NCBI GenBank assembly: GCA_024642765.1
Contig: JAHEAM010000263.1
Location: 1 to 5,822 of the forward strand
Direction of reading: 5' to 3'
Length of the DNA stretch: 5,822 nt
DNA from: Planctomycetaceae bacterium
GTDB taxonomy: Bacteria > Planctomycetota > Planctomycetia > Pirellulales > Pirellulaceae
Each line of letters opens with the position of its first letter. The first letter of the stretch is position 1. The notes beneath the pieces were generated by a model. It was given only the letters and a program-made list of their open reading frames with translations, made no database searches and had not been told where the DNA came from. Position numbers and translations under genes: made by a program. Shown piece after piece: positions 5,300 to 5,822 of this stretch.

Positions 5300-5822
5300 A
5301 TGTCATGGCAAGCGAGATTCATCGGCTTGGGTTTCTTCACAAGCGTGTTTTGTTTTTTGGGTGCGGCGATTGCGTCTCCAAATAACACGCCCTATCTTGC
5401 CCGCATGCAACAAGATACGGATTCTGAAAAAGCGAATAGCCAATCGGAAATCGCTGGTTTGATCGCGTCGCGCTGTCTCTCGTGTCATTCGGGCGATACA
5501 CCTGAAAGCGAAATCGATCTGTCGCGACCGTCCGTGCTGGTTAACGAACTACGCAACGCAGGAAAGCTTGAGGAAAGTCCCTTGTGGGCCGTGATTCGCG
5601 ATGACGAGATGCCACCCGATGAGCCTCTGTCTGACGATGAGAAGCAAACATTTCGAGATTGGTTGAGCCAAGGTGCTCCCACAGACTTCGAACCTATAGC
5701 GCGTTGGCAATTCTCGACGGACAATCGAGCGGGTTACGATTGGTGGTCATTGCAACCATTGAAATCCGTTGCCGTACCGCAAACGGACGACCCTTCCCGT
5801 ATTCGCTCGCCCATCGACGCTT
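5300..5822 (+). CDS. exported cytochrome c / DUF1549-type protein, 5' part only
   Basis: The reading frame opens at ATG 5300 and runs off the right edge after 174 codons without a stop. Residues 1 to about 25 are a Sec signal peptide (FIGLGFFTSVFCFLGAAIA, cleavage likely after AIA). A cytochrome c domain follows: heme-attachment motif CLSCH at 59-63 with H63 as the axial ligand, and DEMPPDEPLSDDE at 102-114 with M104 as the probable second ligand, then WLSQGAP at 121-127. WWSLQPL at 148-154 and the RSPIDA at the cut end match the linker leading into DUF1549 in planctomycete proteins that usually continue with DUF1553. The whole protein would be expected to be several times longer. These proteins are abundant in planctomycetes, have a covalent heme and act outside the cytoplasm; their substrates are not settled, and they often sit near sulfatases and carbohydrate enzymes. 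That fits the beta-helix gene 138 bp upstream, and co-transcription with it is possible. No missing heme residue is seen. Confidence 0.9.
   Translation, partial: MSWQARFIGLGFFTSVFCFLGAAIASPNNTPYLARMQQDTDSEKANSQSEIAGLIASRCLSCHSGDTPESEIDLSRPSVLVNELRNAGKLEESPLWAVIRDDEMPPDEPLSDDEKQTFRDWLSQGAPTDFEPIARWQFSTDNRAGYDWWSLQPLKSVAVPQTDDPSRIRSPIDA

Noticed and set aside
5485..5724. 79-residue minus-strand open frame
   Set aside because: It is antisense to the cytochrome c domain, whose CLSCH and EMPP motifs identify the true strand.

Overview
The window reads like a piece of a planctomycete chromosome, probably from the Pirellulaceae-like group. The clearest evidence is the unfinished gene at the right edge. 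It joins a planctomycete-type cytochrome c domain (CLSCH heme site, then an EMPP segment) to a WWSLQPL segment of the kind that opens DUF1549. The moderate GC content, the scarcity of Shine-Dalgarno sequences and a Fis-type sigma-54 activator with no sensor domain fit the same group. The assignment is an inference from protein style, not from a search.

Layout, left to right. (1) 80-1141 (+) encodes a compact sigma-54 activator: AAA+ ATPase plus Fis-type helix-turn-helix. (2) 1142-1535 has no gene I can support. It holds an imperfect inverted repeat that begins over the activator stop codon, a hairpin whose pairing is complete only in minus-strand RNA, and possibly a short coding remnant. (3) 1536-2147 (-) encodes a small SAM-dependent methyltransferase with an N-terminal membrane segment. 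(4) 2148-2531 is the divergent intergenic region between that gene and the next, with one clean dyad. (5) 2532-3335 (+) encodes a PhzF-family isomerase-like protein. (6) 3332-5161 (+), overlapping it by an ATGA junction, encodes a secreted right-handed beta-helix protein resembling GH141-type glycosidases. (7) 5162-5299 is a short AT-rich spacer with three ATACTT elements 21 bp apart. (8) From 5300 to the right edge (+) runs the 5' part of an exported cytochrome c/DUF1549-type gene.

How the genes may work together: the beta-helix protein and the cytochrome c protein both look exported. They fit the carbohydrate-degradation neighbourhoods that planctomycetes carry in large numbers. The PhzF-like gene is translationally coupled to the beta-helix gene, which suggests co-expression, but no shared pathway is evident. 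The activator and the methyltransferase have no visible functional tie to the rest, and I found no convincing sigma-54 promoter in the window for the activator to act on.

I found no mobile element with a transposase, CRISPR array, tRNA or rRNA. Nothing here proves an undescribed system. The best leads are the membrane-anchored methyltransferase with FAM173-like architecture, the PhzF/beta-helix coupling, the 21-bp periodic elements before the cytochrome gene, and the structured intergenic region at 1138-1482.
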